Below are positions 8,691-16,937 of a stretch of DNA of 56,425 nucleotides, one piece after another (the stretch's first letter is position 1; the number at the start of each line of letters is the position of its first letter). A model generated the notes under the pieces. That model had not been told where the DNA came from. It did no database searches and saw only the letters and a program-made list of their open reading frames with translations. Origin of the DNA: Sphingosinicella sp041621755 (GTDB taxonomy: Bacteria; Pseudomonadota; Alphaproteobacteria; Sphingomonadales; Sphingomonadaceae); contig JBFKAE010000004.1 in the NCBI GenBank assembly GCA_041621755.1, positions 1 through 56,425 of the forward strand, given 5' to 3'. A program made the position numbers and the translations under genes.

Positions 8691-9499
8691 ACCGCTACCT
8701 GTGCCTTGATATGCGGGTGCGCCTCATAACCGACCAGTTCAAAATCGTCATAGGTAAAGCCGAAAATATCGGTGACATCCGGATTTATGCGCATTTCGGG
8801 CAGCGGTTTCGGGCGACGTTTCAACTGTTCATCAGCTTGGTCGAGGTGGTTGAGATAAAGATGCGTATCGCCAAAACTGTGTATGAACTCACCAGGCCGC
8901 AGCCCGCTCACCTGCGCCATCATCATCGTTAACAGCGCGTAGGAAGCGATGTTAAATGGCACGCCAAGAAAAATATCGGCGCTGCGCTGGTAAAGCTGGC
9001 ACGATAACCGCCCATCGGCGACATAGAACTGGAACAGGCAATGACATGGCGGCAGAGCCATCTGGTCAACATCGGCAACGTTCCATGCCGATACGATCAA
9101 ACGCCGCGATTCCGGCGACGTGCGGATCATGTCGGTGACGTTTTTCACCTGATCGATAACACGCCCGTCAGCGGTTTCCCAACGCCGCCACTGCTTGCCG
9201 TAAACCGGACCAAGTTCGCCGCGTTCATCGGCCCATTCGTCCCAGATGCGCACGCCATTGTCGTTGAGATACTTGATATTGGTATCACCGGCGAGGAACC
9301 ACAGCAGCTCGTGCACAATTGATTTCAGGTGCAGTTTTTTCGTCGTCACCATCGGAAAGCCGTCAGCAAGGTCAAAACGCATCTGGTGCCCGAACACCGA
9401 AAGCGTGCCGGTACCGGTCCTGTCGCCACGCTTGGTTCCATTGCGGCGAACGCGCGCCAATAGGTCGAGATATTGCTGCAAAACCCGTGTCTCCGGCAT
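8687..9499 (-). CDS. thyA: Thymidylate synthase (folate-dependent)
   Basis: A 270-residue enzyme that methylates dUMP to dTMP with methylene-tetrahydrofolate. The catalytic region MALPPCHCLFQFYV holds the nucleophilic Cys, and RSADIFLGVPFNIASYALL and FGDTHLYLNH are standard ThyA signatures. ATG 9499 gives the usual family start (PETRVLQQYLDLL) and length; the frame is open further upstream but without similarity to the family. It is the first gene of the run thyA-folA-dipeptidase-ribF-ileS-lspA-bamF and faces away from the NfrB-like gene, leaving 116 nt for both promoters. Confidence 0.97.
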   Translation of the reverse strand: MPETRVLQQYLDLLARVRRNGTKRGDRTGTGTLSVFGHQMRFDLADGFPMVTTKKLHLKSIVHELLWFLAGDTNIKYLNDNGVRIWDEWADERGELGPVYGKQWRRWETADGRVIDQVKNVTDMIRTSPESRRLIVSAWNVADVDQMALPPCHCLFQFYVADGRLSCQLYQRSADIFLGVPFNIASYALLTMMMAQVSGLRPGEFIHSFGDTHLYLNHLDQADEQLKRRPKPLPEMRINPDVTDIFGFTYDDFELVGYEAHPHIKAQVAV

Positions 9500-9615
9500 G
9501 AATCGCCCATTGCGACTCGTCACGCGACACAATCCCAGACCAAAGGCGGCTTGCCAAGCCAAACCAAAAATGCATTCATTTCGGATGTGTTGTTGCGTAT
9601 GAGTGATTCGAAATT

Positions 9616-11031
9616 ATGCTTGATGTTGAAGTGTTTAGCCTTATCGCAGGCTATTGGCTATTTACACGTGAAATATTGCTGCTTGCCGGACTGGCCGTCC
9701 TGATCACCGGTCTTGATGACCTTGTTGTCGATGGCCTTTATATCGGTCGGCGCATCTGGCGACACATCACAATCTATCGCCGCTACCGTCCGGCGACGGT
9801 CGATGCGCTTGCCACTGGCACGCCCGAAGGCGGCATGGCGATTTTCATACCGGCATGGAACGAGGCCAGCGTCATAGGCTCGATGCTGCGCAACACACTG
9901 CGCCGCTGGACTTACGCGAATTACCGGATTTTCGTCGGCGTCTACCCCAATGATCCCGATACCACGGCGGTCGTCGCAGCAATGGCCGATCCACGCGTCG
10001 AACTCGTCGTCGTCGACAGGCCGGGCAGGACAACCAAGGCGCATTGCCTCAACAATCTCTGGCGGGCGATGGAACATCACGAGCACGCCTTTGGCAGGCG
10101 CTTCAAGGCCATTGTGCTGCACGACGCCGAAGACGTCGTGCACTCGCGTGAACTTGTCGTCTTTGATTATCTCATACCGCACAGGGCGATGGTGCAATTG
10201 CCTGTCGCACCAATTCCCGATCCTCGCTCACGCTGGATAGCGGGGCACTATCTCGACGAATTTGCCGAAAGTCACACCAAGGAGATGGTGGTGCGTGAAG
10301 CGATTGGTGCGGCCATGCCCTCGGCGGGCGTCGCCTGCGCTTTTGATCGTACCATGCTGGGCTGGATCGCCGATGATCTTGGCGGTGCGCCGTTCGATCC
10401 GGATTCACTGACCGAAGATTACGAACTTGGGCACAGGATCGCGGCGCGTGGCGGCACAGCAGCGCTCGTGCGAATTCGTAGCAGTATAGGCAACGGCCAT
10501 GTCAGAACGCGCGAACATTTTCCCGCGACACTCGAAGACGCACTCAGGCAAAAAACCCGGTGGATGCTTGGCATTGCCCTGCACGGCTGGGATCGCATCG
10601 GGTGGCAGGGCGGGTTTGCGGCGCGTTACATGTTGCTGCGCGACCGCAAGGCGCTGCTCAACGCACTCATCATCGTCCTTGCCTACATGGCCGCACTTGC
10701 TTTTACAGGCGCGCTCATCATCCGCGCGACGCTGCCTGCCGCAGCGGGTTTGCCCCCGATTGTCGAACCCGGCAGCGGTCTTGCTATGCTGCTCGGCGCA
10801 ACGAGTCTGCTTCTGGTCTGGCGGCTATCCATGCGGGTGATATTCACCGCGCGCCAGCACGGATGGATCGAAGGCGTCCGCGCCCTGCCGCGCGCCTTCA
10901 TTGCCAACATCATCAACTTCCTCGCCACCCTACGCGCAGTACGGCAATATCTGATAGTACTGCGCACAAAGGCAAAGCCGGTCTGGGACAAAACTGAGCA
11001 CCAGTTTCCGCAATCGGTACCTGCCGAATGA
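9616..11031 (+). CDS. NfrB-like membrane glycosyltransferase (GT2, processive type)
   Basis: A 471-residue inner-membrane glycosyltransferase. An N-terminal membrane segment (about 15-35) precedes a GT2 domain with IFIPAWNEASVI (77-88), HDAED (169-173), TEDYEL (266-271) and QKTRW (312-316). These match the D, DxD, TED and QxxRW pattern of processive polysaccharide synthases such as BcsA. Further membrane segments follow near 343-366, 388-410 and 430-450. Overall it resembles the glycosyltransferase half of NfrB, the inner-membrane protein that E. coli needs for phage N4 adsorption. E. coli NfrB carries a C-terminal MshEN c-di-GMP domain; this protein ends after the membrane segments and has none. 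The next gene overlaps by 4 nt (ATGA) and encodes an NfrA-like barrel. The sugar substrate is unknown. Confidence 0.85.
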   Translation: MLDVEVFSLIAGYWLFTREILLLAGLAVLITGLDDLVVDGLYIGRRIWRHITIYRRYRPATVDALATGTPEGGMAIFIPAWNEASVIGSMLRNTLRRWTYANYRIFVGVYPNDPDTTAVVAAMADPRVELVVVDRPGRTTKAHCLNNLWRAMEHHEHAFGRRFKAIVLHDAEDVVHSRELVVFDYLIPHRAMVQLPVAPIPDPRSRWIAGHYLDEFAESHTKEMVVREAIGAAMPSAGVACAFDRTMLGWIADDLGGAPFDPDSLTEDYELGHRIAARGGTAALVRIRSSIGNGHVRTREHFPATLEDALRQKTRWMLGIALHGWDRIGWQGGFAARYMLLRDRKALLNALIIVLAYMAALAFTGALIIRATLPAAAGLPPIVEPGSGLAMLLGATSLLLVWRLSMRVIFTARQHGWIEGVRALPRAFIANIINFLATLRAVRQYLIVLRTKAKPVWDKTEHQFPQSVPAE

Positions 11032-12149
11032 AGCGGCCTCTACGCGCCTTTACTGTGTTGGCTATGCTGCTCTGTTTCTGGGCAGGTTGGCGCTTGCACG
11101 CAGTCCAGACCGCTTACGCGCTGATGATATCACCGAAAGACATCGTACGCGCAAAGATAAATGCCGATGATATGGCGTCTCTCGCCCCCATTATATCTCT
11201 GCCGACAATGCCCAAAATCCCGCAGCATAAAAGGCCGACGCTTTTCGCCGCACAGAAGACCCACCATCGCGCCACAGTGCTGACCGCCTATAATGTTCAG
11301 AATGATCCCGCTCCACCAGCGCTCCCAGATGACGCCCATATCATGGCGACACGCGCTTATGCTGCACTCGATGCCGGTGACCGCCGCACCGCATATACCG
11401 ATTTTGAACGCGCACTGCACGCCGCCCCTGATCACCCGAATGCCGCGCTTTGGCGCGCAGAATCAAGCCGGCTGACGCGGCGTTGGGAACTTGATGCCTA
11501 CAGCCTGATCCGCGGCATTGGCGACACGGTTTCAGCCAATGCCCGACCTCTGCTCGGCGGTGGCCAGAGCGGACTTCAGATCCACTTCACACCTGATCCG
11601 CTTTCATCCGCACCCTTTGCCGCCTATGGCCGCACCACAATCGCGCAGGACTGGCTCGATTTTGACGACGCCAGCGCCCAGGCCGCACTTGGCGTACGCT
11701 GGTCGCCTTTAGGTCGAACCATGCCGAATATCGGTGTCGAACGCCTTTTCGCCATCGGCAAAAATGGACGCAACGCCTGGGCAGCACGGATTGCGGGCGG
11801 CACATGGAAACACATCCCTCATCCACTCGCTCTCGATCTTTCCACCTATGCCGAAGCCGGAATCATCGGGATGTCGCGCACCGATCTTTATGTCGGCGGT
11901 CAGGCCTATGCCCTCCATTCGATTTTCGCGCGCGGTGCAACACAGATCTCAATCGGCAGCGGGCTATGGGGCGGTCTGCAGAAAACCCATTTCAGCGCAC
12001 CATCACGCGTCGATTTGGGGCCAAGCCTCCAGATCATGCACGGACGCGGCAAGGGGCGGCTGGAGGCACGCCTTGAATACCGACAAAAACTTCTCGGCAA
12101 GGCGCTACCGCGCAGCGGCGCAGCCCTCACTCTTGTTACGGCTTTTTAG
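11028..12149 (+). CDS. NfrA-like outer-membrane protein with one TPR-type repeat
   Basis: A 373-residue exported protein. A hydrophobic signal at residues 7-25 is followed by a Pro/Ala-rich linker, a single TPR-like helix pair at about 104-148 (ATRAYAALDAGDRRTAYTDF) and a region of alternating strands from about 155 that ends in Phe, the usual outer-membrane barrel signal. This order of TPR then barrel matches the C-terminal part of NfrA, the outer-membrane partner of NfrB. E. coli NfrA is far longer (about 990 residues), so this is a trimmed version with few TPRs. Start ATG 11028 overlaps the glycosyltransferase stop. An export role for the polymer made by NfrB is inferred from context. Confidence 0.7.
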   Translation: MKRPLRAFTVLAMLLCFWAGWRLHAVQTAYALMISPKDIVRAKINADDMASLAPIISLPTMPKIPQHKRPTLFAAQKTHHRATVLTAYNVQNDPAPPALPDDAHIMATRAYAALDAGDRRTAYTDFERALHAAPDHPNAALWRAESSRLTRRWELDAYSLIRGIGDTVSANARPLLGGGQSGLQIHFTPDPLSSAPFAAYGRTTIAQDWLDFDDASAQAALGVRWSPLGRTMPNIGVERLFAIGKNGRNAWAARIAGGTWKHIPHPLALDLSTYAEAGIIGMSRTDLYVGGQAYALHSIFARGATQISIGSGLWGGLQKTHFSAPSRVDLGPSLQIMHGRGKGRLEARLEYRQKLLGKALPRSGAALTLVTAF

Positions 12150-12244
12150 GATCATGACGATTTTATCACCCAAACCGGATTTAAATAGCAATCGTTAAGC
12201 TTCGCCATGTAAGGACTCAGAAACGATACTGGGGATACTGAATA

Positions 12245-12601
12245 TTGACTGATAACCGCTCTCGCTCTCACACGCTTGTATCTGGCCGCCTGACTGCTGG
12301 CGACCATATGGAGATGGTCCGCGTCCGCGATTTGTCCGAAGGCGGCGCGAAGATCGAATGCTCACGCCATTTCAAGCCGGGAACACAGGTTGTATTGGAC
12401 ACCGCCAAGACCGGCGAAGTTACAGGCAAAATCGTATGGTCAAAAGATGGCCGGGCAGGCATTGATTTTGATATTGAGGTCGTCCTCAAGTTCGACGCAA
12501 AGCCCGTTAAACTGAAAACACCCAAAAGCGCTACTTACCGCCGCCCAACGCTCATGCCACAAATTACGGCCAAGCCTGCAAAAGCCGAAGACTGGCAATA
12601 G
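12245..12601 (+). CDS. PilZ-domain protein
   Basis: A 118-residue single-domain protein starting at TTG 12245, with a GGGGA purine run just upstream. The second c-di-GMP motif DLSEGG (DxSxxG) is intact at residues 29-34, and the later VWSKDGRAGIDFD strand is typical of PilZ. The first motif, normally RxxxR, reads RSRSH at residues 5-9, so the second Arg is replaced by His, and ligand binding is not certain. It follows the NfrA-like gene by 95 nt on the same strand without an evident terminator. That makes it a candidate regulator of the NfrB-like synthase, much as PilZ domains control cellulose synthase. It ends directly against the MerR gene stop with no gap. Confidence 0.8.
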   Translation: MTDNRSRSHTLVSGRLTAGDHMEMVRVRDLSEGGAKIECSRHFKPGTQVVLDTAKTGEVTGKIVWSKDGRAGIDFDIEVVLKFDAKPVKLKTPKSATYRRPTLMPQITAKPAKAEDWQ

Positions 12602-13309
12602 CTATCCGATATTGTCGTTGGCGATCTTGCGCCGCGCTTCCAGTTGTCGAAGAATCTCGCGCGTACGCATCAGACCCAGCATTTCGTTGACCGACGATAT
12701 GCCACGTTCGGCCATGTCAAGCACTTGATCCTCGCCAACGTCGCCAGCCGTATGTTCAAAGAACAGCCGCATTTCCTGGCCGACGAGCCAGCGGACAAAT
12801 TCAACATACATATCAATCATGTCGGGGCCGCCATCAAAGCCGCGTGCCTCGGTAAAACCGATCGCGCGCAAGTCTCCAAGACATTGGCCGATCGCCACAT
12901 CGCGCGGACCGACCAGACCATCGGCCCCAATCGAAATCATGCCTCGCGCGACAGCCTCCTCCAACTCATCAAGCGGACATCCACAATGAGTAGATAGATC
13001 GACAAGCGTCATACCTTCGCCACCACTGTCGAGACGCGCGCGCAACATGGCATCCAGATCGGGGAAGGCTCCCGCATGCAGCCAACGATCACTATCCTCC
13101 GCATTGAGCAGCGATTTGATAATCGCCAACGGCAAAAAGCGTTCCTCCTGCAGACGCTTGATAATACGCAGGCGCGTCACATGTTCATCGCGATAGGAAG
13201 CGCTGTTGGCAGAAGCGCGTTCAGGCTCTGGTAACAAGCCTTCACGGATATAGAAGCGAATGGTTTCGCGTCCGACACCCGTCTTTTTTTCCAGTTCGCG
13301 CATGCGCAT
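12602..13309 (-). CDS. MerR-family transcriptional regulator
   Basis: A 235-residue regulator. The N-terminal winged helix-turn-helix (MRELEKKTGVGRETIRFYIR, about residues 3-22) and the following EERFLPLAIIKSLL helix are classic MerR. The remaining 150 residues lack the metal-binding Cys of metal sensors and contain a long helical part (VEFVRWLVGQEMRLFFEHT) resembling a regulator dimerisation or ligand domain, so a small organic effector is more likely. ATG 13309 is preferred; an ATG at 13303 and a TTG at 13324 are alternatives. It faces away from the TauE/SafE gene with about 200 nt between them that contain a short dyad. The effector and targets cannot be read from sequence. Confidence 0.85.
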   Translation of the reverse strand: MRMRELEKKTGVGRETIRFYIREGLLPEPERASANSASYRDEHVTRLRIIKRLQEERFLPLAIIKSLLNAEDSDRWLHAGAFPDLDAMLRARLDSGGEGMTLVDLSTHCGCPLDELEEAVARGMISIGADGLVGPRDVAIGQCLGDLRAIGFTEARGFDGGPDMIDMYVEFVRWLVGQEMRLFFEHTAGDVGEDQVLDMAERGISSVNEMLGLMRTREILRQLEARRKIANDNIG

Positions 13310-13355
13310 GATGCGTGCTCCCAATGCCGCTTGCGCAGCCTTGAATTCAATTCGG

Positions 13356-13368
13356 AACCTAACAGGTT
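13356..13368. promoter_or_regulatory. Short dyad between MerR and TauE genes (possible operator)
   Basis: AACCT and AGGTT flank a 3-nt centre, giving a 13-nt dyad 47 nt upstream of the MerR ATG. MerR proteins bind dyads inside their own promoters, so this is a candidate operator. No convincing -35/-10 pair with the long MerR-type spacing could be fixed around it. Confidence 0.3.
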
Positions 13369-13511
13369 ACGCGGCACATTGCCACGCGAATGCATACCTG
13401 AATGTTCACAGATGTGCATCGGACAAGATAAAGCGGGCAAAATCAGCAAATTTGTTTCGTCGCGCGGCGAATGCGGTGGCGGCCACCGGCCCGCTGCGTT
13501 AAATCACGACA

Positions 13512-14426
13512 ATGGACATATACCTTCCCATTGCCGAGCTCAGCGTCAACGCGCTCGTCATCGTGGGACTGGGTGTCCTTGTCGGGTTCATGTCGGGCAT
13601 GTTTGGTATTGGCGGCGGCTTCCTGACAACCCCGCTTTTGATGTTTTACGGCATCCCGCCTGCAGTCGCTGTGGCCTCATCCGCGACGCAGATAACCGGA
13701 TCAAGCGTTTCGGGGGCGCTGGCGCATTTCAAACGCGGCGGCGTTGACGTTAAAATGGGGGCTGTGCTCGTCGCAGGCGGCGTCTGCGGGTCGCTGATCG
13801 GGTCATTCCTGTTTCGGCTTTTGCAGCGCATAGGCCAGATCGATATCACGATTTCCCTGATCTACATCGTCTTCCTCAGCATTGTCGGCGGCCTTATGCT
13901 GGTGGAATCGACCCGTACCATGCTCCGAACGCGACGGGGCGATGCGCGACGCGTAAAACTACACAATCACGTCCCCTTCATCGCGGCATTGCCGATGAAA
14001 ATGCGTTTCTACAAATCGGGCCTCTATATTTCGCCCATTGCCCCGTTCGCGATTGGCGTTTCAGTCGGCATACTGACATTCATCATGGGGATTGGCGGCG
14101 GGTTCATCATGGTACCCGCGATGATCTATCTTCTCGGCATGTCGGTCTCGGTCGTTGTCGGCACATCACTGTTCCAGATCGTGTTCACAACCGTCGCCAT
14201 CACCTTGTTGCACGCCGTCCAGTCAAAAACGGTCGACATCGTTCTTGCCGTCATGCTCCTGGTCGGCGGCGTCATCGGCGCGCAACTTGGCGTTCGTGTC
14301 GCCCAAAAACTTCCACCTGAAAAGCTGCGCCTGGCGCTCGCTATACTGGTGATTGTGGTTGCGATACGGCTGTTCGTCGGCCTGACATGGACGCCAAGCG
14401 AGCTTTATTCGGTGCAAGCCGGATGA
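13512..14426 (+). CDS. TauE/SafE (TSUP) family membrane transporter
   Basis: A 304-residue integral membrane protein of the TSUP family, whose members export sulfite, sulfonates or related organic anions. The duplicated family signature is seen twice, MSGMFGIGGGFLTTPLLMF near residue 30 and FIMGIGGGFIMVPAMIYLL near residue 195, as expected from the internal repeat. About eight hydrophobic segments alternate with basic loops. It overlaps the next gene by 4 nt (ATGA). The Alph_Pro_TM protein downstream is a frequent partner of this transporter in alphaproteobacteria, so the two probably act together. The substrate is unknown. Confidence 0.9.
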   Translation: MDIYLPIAELSVNALVIVGLGVLVGFMSGMFGIGGGFLTTPLLMFYGIPPAVAVASSATQITGSSVSGALAHFKRGGVDVKMGAVLVAGGVCGSLIGSFLFRLLQRIGQIDITISLIYIVFLSIVGGLMLVESTRTMLRTRRGDARRVKLHNHVPFIAALPMKMRFYKSGLYISPIAPFAIGVSVGILTFIMGIGGGFIMVPAMIYLLGMSVSVVVGTSLFQIVFTTVAITLLHAVQSKTVDIVLAVMLLVGGVIGAQLGVRVAQKLPPEKLRLALAILVIVVAIRLFVGLTWTPSELYSVQAG

Positions 14427-15169
14427 GACAACTTATCGCCCTCATCTGCTTCGTATTGCTTGGCGGCGCCGCACCACCGCGGCTAATCGCAGATCTCAGC
14501 CAGAGCAAAATCGACATTGTTTACACATTCGCAGGTGCCGAACTGCTGATCTTTGGCGCAATTCAGTATCCTGGATCACCACCAGACACCCGCTCGGACA
14601 TCGCCATCATCGTCCGCGGGCCGCCCGAGGCGATCACAGTACGAAAAAAGGCGCGAATCGCGGGCATCTGGGTCAACACACGGGCCGTGCGCTTTGAAAC
14701 AGCGCCATCCTTTTATAGCGTCGCAACCACCAAACCAATCGCCGATCTCGTCGACGAGCGGACAGCAACGATATACGAACTCGGCCTCGATCACCTGCAG
14801 CTCTCGCCGGTATCGTCAAGCAACGCCAAAGAGATACGAAGCTTTGAAAGCGGTTTCCTCAACCTGCGCCAGAGCGAGGGGCTGTATTCGGATGCACCTG
14901 AAGGCGTCCAGTTGACCGAGAACGTGCTTTATCGCACCCGTGTCCTAATCCCGAGCCAGGTACCGGTCGGCAACTACACTGTCGAAATCCACCTTATCGA
15001 GAAGGGCGAAGTGCTGGCCAGCACGACACGCGATATCAGCATCGATAAATCGGGGTTCGAACGTGACGTCTATGTTGCGTCACAAAAAAACAGTTTCTCC
15101 TACGGCCTGATCGCAGTCGTGCTTGCACTGCTACTTGGCTGGGTTGGCGGACTTTTTTCGCGAAAATAA
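14423..15169 (+). CDS. Alph_Pro_TM (TIGR02186) family membrane protein
   Basis: A 248-residue protein with an N-terminal signal (RQLIALICFVLLGGAAPP), a large beta-rich exported domain and a C-terminal transmembrane helix near residues 223-243 (YGLIAVVLALLLGWVGGLF). The stretches SQSKIDIVYTFAGAELLIFGA and DIAIIVRGP are typical of the alphaproteobacterial family PF09608 / TIGR02186, which has no assigned function. ATG 14423 overlaps the TauE/SafE stop, so I prefer it over an in-frame ATG at 14387 inside that gene. Constant pairing with TSUP transporters suggests a periplasmic accessory subunit for export; this is inference. Confidence 0.85.
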   Translation: MRQLIALICFVLLGGAAPPRLIADLSQSKIDIVYTFAGAELLIFGAIQYPGSPPDTRSDIAIIVRGPPEAITVRKKARIAGIWVNTRAVRFETAPSFYSVATTKPIADLVDERTATIYELGLDHLQLSPVSSSNAKEIRSFESGFLNLRQSEGLYSDAPEGVQLTENVLYRTRVLIPSQVPVGNYTVEIHLIEKGEVLASTTRDISIDKSGFERDVYVASQKNSFSYGLIAVVLALLLGWVGGLFSRK

Positions 15170-15242
15170 ACGCTTCGTTAGCCCCTGTCTGCCAAAACAC
15201 CCTGCCGAAGAAAATTAGTAACTGCGTAAGGGGATCATTGTT

Positions 15243-16931
15243 TTGGAACAGCCATTCTCGCCAACAACTGCCGATACCATTGAAGATGAAAACATTTTCC
15301 TGACGGCAGCAAAGACCACCAATGATCCCGCCATGATTGCGATCGGCACGATCCGCGAAATTACCGGCGGCTCGGCAACATGCAGTTTCGACCCTTCAAC
15401 ACTCAGATCCATCGCGAAGCACAATGACAAGACCATCGCGATGTCAGGGCAGGTCGGCAGTCAGGTCAAAATCAAGGTCGGCGACTTATGGTTGCTTGGC
15501 AACGTCCGCGACATGCGTTTTGAAGAAGCCAGCGACCAGATCCTGTCCAGCGTCGACTTCCTTGGTGAGGGCCCGGAAAACCCGGTCACCGGTACATTGC
15601 AAAGCTTCCGTCGTGGCGTCACGCGATACCCGATGCCCGGGGATGAGATTTTCGCGGTATCGCGCGCCGATCTCGTGCTGGTTTTCGCCGCAGAAGGTCG
15701 TCCGCATATTGAAATCGGCACCGTTTATCCAACCGAGGACGTCCGCGGCTCATTGCTTGTTGATTCGATGCTCGGCAAGCATTTTGCGTTATTGGGGTCG
15801 ACCGGCACCGGCAAGTCGACGAGCGCCGCGCTCATCCTCCACAAGATTGTGGAGCAAGCACCACAGGGCCATATCGTCATGCTCGACCCGCACGGCGAAT
15901 ATGCCGCCGCGTTCAGTGCGAACGGCATGATCTTCAACGTCGACAATCTCAACTTGCCCTACTGGCTGATGAACTTCGAGGAACATTGCGAAGTCTACAT
16001 CACCACCGAAGGCTCCGAACGCGAAATGGACATGGACGTGCTGGCGAAATGCCTGCTGGCCGCGCGTTCAAAAAGCCGTATCGCGGAATCACTTGGCAAG
16101 ATGACCGTCGATTCACCTGTGCCTTATCTGTTGTCCGACCTGCTCGCCGCAATTCAGGCACAAATGGGCAAGCTCGACAAGGCTGGCGATCTCGCGCCCT
16201 ATATGCGTCTGAAATCCAAGGTCGAGGAACTGAAAGGCGATCCACGCTATGCCTTCATGTTCAACGGGCTGCTGGTGTCCGACAGCATGGCACCATTTAT
16301 TTCGAAGATTTTCCGCTTCCCGGCGAATGGCAAGCCGATCTCGATCATCGATCTGTCGGGTGTCCCGTCCGATATCGTTACTGTCGTTGTCGCCGTCCTC
16401 TCCCGCATGGTTTTCGATTTTGCGATCTGGGCCCGGCGCGAACCGCAACGACCGATCATGCTCGTCTGCGAAGAAGCACACCGCTACGTACCGTCCGACC
16501 GCGAAACATCGGGCAAAGGGCTTGCCGTGCGCAAAATCCTTGAACGCATCGCCAAGGAAGGCCGCAAATACGGCGTTTCGCTCGGCCTGATCACCCAGCG
16601 CCCATCCGATCTTGCCGAAGGTGTGCTCTCGCAGTGCGGTACGATCATTTCCATGCGCCTCAACAACGAACGCGACCAAATGTATGTGCGCAATGCCATG
16701 CCTGAAGGCGCACGCGGATTTCTTGACGCCATTCCGGCGCTCAGAAACCGCGAATGCATCATCTGCGGCGAGGGTGTATCGATTCCTCTGCGAGTCAGCT
16801 TTGATGACCTTGCACCGCAACTTCGTCCGGCTTCCGACGATCCACTCTTCAGCCAGCTCTGGACCGAAGAGGGCGATGAAGAAGGCATTCTGCAGCGCAC
16901 CATCCACCGTTGGCGGGGACAGGGACGCTAG
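15243..16931 (+). CDS. HerA-type ATPase (DUF87)
   Basis: A 562-residue ATPase with an N-terminal beta-barrel region (HAS-barrel-like, to about residue 150) followed by a HerA/FtsK-type motor. Walker A is LLGSTGTGKSTSAAL near residue 185, followed by MLDPHGEY; Walker B is MLVCEEAHRYVP near residue 412, and the sensor region GLITQRPSDL follows. HerA proteins are hexameric DNA translocases that in archaea work with the NurA nuclease in end resection; no NurA homologue is adjacent here. Start TTG 15243 has AAGGGGA 8 nt upstream. It is 73 nt after the Alph_Pro_TM gene. It is distinct from the DUF853 ATPase at 493-2115. Confidence 0.88.
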   Translation: MEQPFSPTTADTIEDENIFLTAAKTTNDPAMIAIGTIREITGGSATCSFDPSTLRSIAKHNDKTIAMSGQVGSQVKIKVGDLWLLGNVRDMRFEEASDQILSSVDFLGEGPENPVTGTLQSFRRGVTRYPMPGDEIFAVSRADLVLVFAAEGRPHIEIGTVYPTEDVRGSLLVDSMLGKHFALLGSTGTGKSTSAALILHKIVEQAPQGHIVMLDPHGEYAAAFSANGMIFNVDNLNLPYWLMNFEEHCEVYITTEGSEREMDMDVLAKCLLAARSKSRIAESLGKMTVDSPVPYLLSDLLAAIQAQMGKLDKAGDLAPYMRLKSKVEELKGDPRYAFMFNGLLVSDSMAPFISKIFRFPANGKPISIIDLSGVPSDIVTVVVAVLSRMVFDFAIWARREPQRPIMLVCEEAHRYVPSDRETSGKGLAVRKILERIAKEGRKYGVSLGLITQRPSDLAEGVLSQCGTIISMRLNNERDQMYVRNAMPEGARGFLDAIPALRNRECIICGEGVSIPLRVSFDDLAPQLRPASDDPLFSQLWTEEGDEEGILQRTIHRWRGQGR

Positions 16932-16937
16932 CCGCCG

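Noticed and set aside
12181..12198. CtrA-like site TTAA...TTAA before the PilZ gene
   Set aside because: The spacing is 10 nt instead of the required 7.
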